Source: Methylocella sp.
GTDB lineage: Bacteria > Pseudomonadota > Alphaproteobacteria > Rhizobiales > Beijerinckiaceae
Direction: 5' to 3'
Assembly (NCBI GenBank): GCA_037200525.1
Contig: JBBCGG010000001.1
Span: 769,526-833,525 of the forward strand
DNA length: 64,000 nucleotides
A model generated the notes under the pieces. That model saw nothing but the letters and a program-made list of their open reading frames with translations. It was not told the origin of the DNA and made no database searches. A program made the translations under genes and the position numbers. Shown here one piece after another: positions 60,073-64,000 of this stretch. Numbering within the stretch: the stretch's first letter is position 1; the number at the start of each line of letters is the position of its first letter.

Positions 60073-60329
60073 TATTTTGCGTCCTTATTTTTCGCTTCCA
60101 GGGCGTTGAGCCGCTTGATGAATGCTCGCCGGGCCATGTCTTCCATTGACCCAGAAAATGCCTTGCGAAGCTCAAGGGGCAACGGCGCAGGCGCAAAGGC
60201 AACCTTCGTCAGATTCGGTATGAACTGCTCGAAAACCATCATTATTTCGTCACGACGCGTCGGTCTGACCGGGGCCATGGCGAACAGTGAATCCGCTAGT
60301 CGCGACACGTCCTTTTCGAGATCGTTCAT
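60072..60329 (-). CDS. Small phage protein before tape measure, 85 aa
   Basis: The ATG at 60329 has AAGGAG with a good spacer. Helical, mixed charge (RRAFIKRLNALEAKNKDAK end). Position between terminase-side genes and tape measure suggests a tail-assembly chaperone or similar; no family recognised. TAATG coupling to the tape measure. Confidence 0.6.
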   Translation of the reverse strand: MNDLEKDVSRLADSLFAMAPVRPTRRDEIMMVFEQFIPNLTKVAFAPAPLPLELRKAFSGSMEDMARRAFIKRLNALEAKNKDAK

Positions 60330-60602
60330 TCCGGTCTCCTTGGCCTTGTGGGCGAATAGAACGGGCCGCCGGGGCCCCAAGTATGGAGCCTAACCGGCGG
60401 CCTCTGTCGCCGACCCGCGGTCCCAATCGGAGTAGGAACGGCCTCGGCTAGCCTATCTATCCGCACGCCGGCTTCCGCGTGGTGTGCCCGGTTATCATCC
60501 GGGCCGGAACTGAATTGGCGCCGCCGACGAGCAGCGCTTCTCTGAAACCACTCGCCGGCGACTATCGCTGCCAGGTGCACCCACGGCGGCGAATCTGGTG
60601 AA
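60330..60602. other. Non-coding gap in the phage block
   Basis: About 270 bases without a supported gene, in a place where tail and head genes would be expected. Possibly the scar of a deletion. Confidence 0.3.
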
Positions 60603-61280
60603 TTACGGAAGATCAAGACGAGCACCAGCATCGTCCCGCAGGCGAGCGGCGAACGCGGCCCATGCAACCTTGCATTTTTCGGAACGATTTTGCGTCGCCG
60701 CCGAGAGCGGATGGGCGTTGTCGATGTAATTTGCGGGTCGGCGCGCCAGCTTGTCGGCCAGACCGCTTGGCGCTATCCCCCAGCTATACGCCAGCGCTCG
60801 GAGCTCCGTGCGAAGGCTGGCCGCAGCCAATTCGCAATCAAGCATGCGCGAAAGCAATGGTGATGCCTCTTCGTCAATTGCGGCTTGGACGGCTCGCTTC
60901 AATTCACATTCCGCATCAGCACGTTTCCGCTGGGCTTCGTCGAGCTTGACGGCGAGATGGGCAATCGTGGCCTCAAGGCTTTGAAATTGGTCATCCAGAT
61001 CGCGGCGGCGACGGCTTGAACCCGTGAGGATCACAGCGGCCACACCGTGCTCAAAGTGGACGGCCCGAGCGCGGGCCTCGGCGGTCTCTTCTTCCAAGGC
61101 GGCAGCGCGTTCCTCCGAAAGAAGAGCCAACCGTTCCTTGCCGCGTCCCAATGCAGCTTCCGCCGCTTCCAATGAAGCATTCGCGGTCTTCAGCGCCGTC
61201 TGCGCCTCGCGAAGGCGGTCACGGGCGGGATATGGCGACTCGGTATCGAGCTCATCGATGCAGTATCTCGCGTTGTCCAT
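60603..61280 (-). CDS. Coiled-coil phage protein, 225 aa
   Basis: Long Ala/Glu/Arg-rich heptads (ALKTANASLEAAEAALGRGKERLALLSEERAAALEEE, then FQSLEATIAHLAVKLDEAQRKRADAECELKRAV) predict an extended coiled coil. The ATG overlaps the preceding stop (TAATG). Scaffold-like by shape only; unrecognised otherwise. Confidence 0.6.
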   Translation of the reverse strand: MDNARYCIDELDTESPYPARDRLREAQTALKTANASLEAAEAALGRGKERLALLSEERAAALEEETAEARARAVHFEHGVAAVILTGSSRRRRDLDDQFQSLEATIAHLAVKLDEAQRKRADAECELKRAVQAAIDEEASPLLSRMLDCELAAASLRTELRALAYSWGIAPSGLADKLARRPANYIDNAHPLSAATQNRSEKCKVAWAAFAARLRDDAGARLDLP

Positions 61281-61795
61281 TATTTCACACCGTAAAATTT
61301 GGCGTTCATCTCGTTAATCGAGCGCATCTCTGATGTATTCCTGCCGATCGTATCCAGCGCCTTTTTTGCCGACTTGGTCATGGTCACGGCAGCGACGTTC
61401 GATTGCGCCACGCGTGGCTTGCGCTGCACGCTATCGCCGACGACGGACGTCGCCCGTTTGGTAATAGGGTCGACCGAGAACATGCTTTGTGGACCGCCTT
61501 CGCCGCCCTGCAACGGAACCCAAGCGATGAAATATTTCGTGCCGTTTTCCTCAACGATCTCGACGTCCCAGTTCTGCGTCCAGCTGCACAAAACAGCCCG
61601 TGTGGCGCCGTCCCCACGCGTGGGCATCGTCCCGCCGAGTTCGCCGGCATACTCAAGGCCGCTGTGTGACGCGCCGCGGAAGCCCCGCAGGATCTCAATT
61701 GCCGGGTCGCCGTCCTTTACATGTCGCATTCTGGCGCCGCAAAGCGGTTCTGGCTTGTCATGGGTCATTACGTTCTTAATCACTCTCGTTTTCAT
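61280..61795 (-). CDS. Phage-block hypothetical protein, 171 aa
   Basis: Begins with a basic segment and CGARMRHVKDGDPAIEILRGFRGASHSGLEYAGELGG, then a beta-rich part (WDVEIVEENGTKYFIAWVPLQGG). No known domain. Located 20 nt after the terminase gene, so a head or connector role is conceivable. Confidence 0.55.
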   Translation of the reverse strand: MKTRVIKNVMTHDKPEPLCGARMRHVKDGDPAIEILRGFRGASHSGLEYAGELGGTMPTRGDGATRAVLCSWTQNWDVEIVEENGTKYFIAWVPLQGGEGGPQSMFSVDPITKRATSVVGDSVQRKPRVAQSNVAAVTMTKSAKKALDTIGRNTSEMRSINEMNAKFYGVK

Positions 61796-61815
61796 GCTGG
61801 TCTGCCTTTCAAAAT

Positions 61816-63096
61816 CTATCCAATGAATGTGTGCTGCGCCTGCAAACGCGCCGCCCGCGCTTGCAAAGCCGCCCTGGTGTCTTCGTCGAGGTCATCTCGT
61901 CCGGGCAGCGGAGAATCGCCGCCCAACGCCTTATCGAATTTGCCCCATAGCTCGGACCAGTTGTCGTTGCCGACAATCCGGGCCATTAATCCCGCCACGG
62001 AGGCTGCAAGGTCATCATGTCCGCCAGGTGGGTGGCCGATACTGTCCTTCGCGCCGACACGGGAGGCGCGGCGCTCCAGCCCGCACAGCTGAGCGGCGAG
62101 CCTACGATGATCGAGCAATTGCACCCGGCGACTGTTAAGGATCGGCAGGAAGCCGCTGAAATAGTCGCTCGTCGTCATTTCGCTGTGGCGGTAGGTGACG
62201 CCGTTCTTGCCAAACAGCTCCACAGTGAATCCGGCGCCGTAGCGATCACCCGTCACCTCATGAAGCTCATACGTCTTGAGAGCCTCGCAGAGCTCAATGA
62301 CGACCTCTTCAGGACTGAATGGCGGTCTCTTCTCAAGCAGCAGGTCGAGAACCCCGACGTTGTCCTCGACGTGGCCTATCGCCAATGTGAAGCTGTCTTG
62401 TCCGCCTCCCGACGGATCAACGTGAGCAACATATGATCTGCCCTTCGCGAACTCGATTTGGGCAACGCCCTTCACTGTGCAGGCGTCGACGATTTCCGGC
62501 GAAACATACGATTCCAGGTCGTTTCGGAACTGGCCGCCCCATTCGCTTGCGGCAACCGAGGCATCATCTTCATAGGCTCGGTCGATAACCGACTGCTTGA
62601 TCGTCGGATTGAAAAGCTTTGTCGGGCCGTTGGCGACCAAGATCGCCGGGTTGCCGTTGGGGCCAAAGTGCTTCTGGTAGGTGCGCCACATCTCGCCCCG
62701 CCTGGCGTGCGGAGAGCCGATGCAGAACAATTGGCCTCCGGTCGTGGCCAAGCTTGGCTTGACTGCGGCGAGGATCTCTTTATCGGGGTTGCGGCTGTCG
62801 TCCGACTGCCACATGCTTGCTTCCTCGGCGATAACCGCCACCGCGCTGAAACCGCGGATCGTTCGAAAGGATGCCGGCCGGATTTGGATATCCACGCGGT
62901 TCTTTAATGAAATCGTGTCCGCCGTGATGCTCCCAGCCATGGCTGCGAAGCGCGGTATGTCAGTGAAGATGCCCCGCGCGAAGTTCATCAGGGTCTGCGC
63001 TTGCTGCATCGAGGCCGCCAGGATCGGCAGCACCCCGCGCTCGCCAAGCCCCGCCGCGACGCTATCGCGCGCGGGGTTCGCTGTTTCAAAAGCCAT
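61816..63096 (-). CDS. Phage terminase large subunit, N-terminally shortened
   Basis: A 426-residue protein with the nuclease half of a large terminase: GRSYVAHVDPSGGGQDSFTLAIGH (first acidic residues), GDRYGAGFTVELF, and the late HDDLAASVAGL (last metal Asp). The ATPase part lacks its first 80-100 residues: there is no GxxxxGKS/T Walker A, while the following ERGVLPILAASMQQAQTLMNF and Walker-B-like VAVIAEEASMW are present. The upstream gene ends 3 nt before its start, so nothing is missing from the frame call. DNA translocation should be impossible; nuclease activity may remain. Confidence 0.8.
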   Translation of the reverse strand: MAFETANPARDSVAAGLGERGVLPILAASMQQAQTLMNFARGIFTDIPRFAAMAGSITADTISLKNRVDIQIRPASFRTIRGFSAVAVIAEEASMWQSDDSRNPDKEILAAVKPSLATTGGQLFCIGSPHARRGEMWRTYQKHFGPNGNPAILVANGPTKLFNPTIKQSVIDRAYEDDASVAASEWGGQFRNDLESYVSPEIVDACTVKGVAQIEFAKGRSYVAHVDPSGGGQDSFTLAIGHVEDNVGVLDLLLEKRPPFSPEEVVIELCEALKTYELHEVTGDRYGAGFTVELFGKNGVTYRHSEMTTSDYFSGFLPILNSRRVQLLDHRRLAAQLCGLERRASRVGAKDSIGHPPGGHDDLAASVAGLMARIVGNDNWSELWGKFDKALGGDSPLPGRDDLDEDTRAALQARAARLQAQHTFIG

Positions 63097-63099
63097 CGA

Positions 63100-63357
63100 C
63101 TATACCGCCTCCGAGACAGAGAGTCGGACGCGTTTTAGTTTCCAGGCTTCAATCTCGGCACGCCTAAAATACCAGCGACCATTGATTACGTTTGGTTTCG
63201 GGAAATTTAGATCGGAGTATTCGAGCCATCGCGCAAGGGTGCGTCGGACGATGCCGAATTCCGCCGCAACGACCATGGCAGGTACAAGTTTCTCTGAATT
63301 GTCCTTCGCCAAAATTGCTGACGAGGCACTGCTTAATGATTCCAGTGGCATATTCAT
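63100..63357 (-). CDS. AlpA-like/MerR-type HTH protein
   Basis: An 85-residue protein: VPAMVVAAEFGIVRRTLARWLEYSDLNFPKPNVINGRWYFRRAEIEAWKLKR follows the excisionase/AlpA pattern (winged helix, recognition of F-P-P/K-P-N-x-I and RxxxxxEIxAW). Such proteins regulate integrase or act as small terminase-like DNA binders. AGGAACTCCACA precedes the ATG. Immediately upstream of the terminase gene. Confidence 0.7.
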   Translation of the reverse strand: MNMPLESLSSASSAILAKDNSEKLVPAMVVAAEFGIVRRTLARWLEYSDLNFPKPNVINGRWYFRRAEIEAWKLKRVRLSVSEAV

Positions 63358-63425
63358 TGTGGAGTTCCTGTCGTGACATAACAGGACTTACAATGGCGCG
63401 GAGGCCGCCGATTAGGTACGCTAAG

Positions 63426-63995
63426 CTATGACGATAAGGGCTGTACTTTCTTCAGATGCGCTATGGCGGAGCGAGCAACATGAAGAGGGTCAGTATCTAT
63501 GTGCATTGCGAGGAACACGTTGGTGATGAGATCAAGAAACACGCCGCGCGGATAGCCGGCGCGATCCAGAGCTTTACGAGTCGGCAGTCCAGCGTATGGA
63601 ATCGCTTTGAGGGCTTTCTCTGGTGGGTCAACCACTATCGTCGGCTCCCTCTCGGTTAGCCGTTGATAACTGTAAGCCAAGTGCCTTCCAACACCGTGTG
63701 CGAAGTTATCCCTAGCTCTACCAGCGTCTTGGGATTCTTTTGGGGTGGCCATCGATGCAGCGCGTGCGAGAGGGCGCAAATCCTCCGCCAATCGCCGACG
63801 ATCTATTTCGACGGCGCGAAGCTCATTAGGAAATTGCGTTCGAACGTAGCCGACGTCAAGGAGCACGTAGTCGTCGCGATCTGTCTTGAAGGCTGGAGTA
63901 TCTGCGAGGGCGTCAATCGTCGTTTGATGCATCGTCTCAAGACGAACAGCCAATTGCAGGCATGACCTTCTGGCGTGGCGCGAAGGGCTTTCCAA
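63426..63995 (-). CDS. Hypothetical protein at right edge, N-terminus unclear
   Basis: The frame is open to a TTG at 63995 and may continue beyond the window; an internal ATG at 63932 is another start. No domain recognised. Segments DDYVLLDVGYVRTQFPNELRAVEIDRRR and YPRGVFLDLITNVFLAMHIDTDP look natural. Confidence 0.45.
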   Translation of the reverse strand: MESPSRHARRSCLQLAVRLETMHQTTIDALADTPAFKTDRDDYVLLDVGYVRTQFPNELRAVEIDRRRLAEDLRPLARAASMATPKESQDAGRARDNFAHGVGRHLAYSYQRLTEREPTIVVDPPEKALKAIPYAGLPTRKALDRAGYPRGVFLDLITNVFLAMHIDTDPLHVARSAIAHLKKVQPLSS

Positions 63996-64000
63996 TGCGT

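Larger units (their letters stand above)
51014..64000. mobile_element. Defective prophage-like genomic island (continues past right edge)
   Basis: Starts where the PLD-type gene is broken. Contents: XRE regulators, short overlapping orphan genes, a ParB-like remnant, frameshifted genes, tape measure, large terminase and an AlpA-like protein. Base composition and gene density drop compared with the left part. Neither integrase, portal, capsid nor lysis genes are visible within the window. The right boundary is outside. Confidence 0.7.

Noticed and set aside
51014-64000. Integrase or tRNA attachment site for the island
   Set aside because: No tyrosine or serine recombinase and no tRNA-like fold seen in the window; may lie to the right.

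Overview
The window reads as part of an alphaproteobacterial chromosome. It is most likely from the Hyphomicrobiales, and a Beijerinckiaceae-type methylotroph relative would fit. The GC content is high, and the gene set includes EipB (DUF1849), a MctP-type monocarboxylate permease with its DUF3311 partner, single-chain pyruvate carboxylase, malate synthase G, 7Fe ferredoxin next to an S4 protein, and CobS/CobT. This placement is inference from gene content; no rRNA or tRNA gene was seen.

Layout. 1-10.9 kb: a K/A/S-rich protein running off the left edge, FdxA, an S4 RNA-binding protein, a COG0523 metal-chaperone GTPase, a D,D-carboxypeptidase, a flavin monooxygenase, mctP with its DUF3311 partner, a lipoprotein M48 protease and a frameshifted nuclease gene. 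11.2-15.3 kb: pyruvate carboxylase and an FMN reductase. 16.1-20.4 kb: the most striking locus, an alpha-oxoamine synthase (serine-palmitoyltransferase type, one frameshift in a G run), a GNAT/YghO-like acyltransferase of the kind used as bacterial ceramide synthase, and a desaturase that looks like eukaryotic DES1 sphingolipid delta-4 desaturase. 20.4-31.6 kb: housekeeping and envelope genes (GDPD, RidA, EipB, SurE, Pcm, NlpD-like LytM protein, CobS, CobT, S10 peptidase, PleC/PdhS-like kinase). 32.1-50.5 kb: MBL hydrolase, uracil-DNA glycosylase family protein, a secreted caspase-fold protein lacking both catalytic residues, Ppx/GppA, RlmE, DHA2 exporter, SRPBCC protein, GuaB, a MAPEG-like stub, RsmB, GlcB, LTXXQ protein, aldehyde dehydrogenase with DUF779, and a fatty acid hydroxylase-type membrane protein.

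51.0-64.0 kb is a foreign, decaying prophage-like island. It begins where a phospholipase-D-type gene is cut just after its HKD motif. It carries two XRE regulators, a set of overlapping small orphan genes under a repeated operator, a frameshifted DUF3892 gene, a ParB-like remnant, and a minus-strand phage block: AlpA-like protein, N-terminally shortened large terminase, three small proteins and tape measure. No capsid, portal or integrase gene is visible, so the element is defective, unusually pared down, or continues past the right edge.

Central metabolism hangs together as C2/C3 use: MctP imports lactate/pyruvate-type acids, pyruvate carboxylase refills oxaloacetate, aldehyde dehydrogenase makes acetate from acetaldehyde, and malate synthase G consumes glyoxylate. 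The envelope theme is also strong: D,D-carboxypeptidase, EipB, NlpD-like protein, M48 lipoprotein and the proposed sphingolipid locus.
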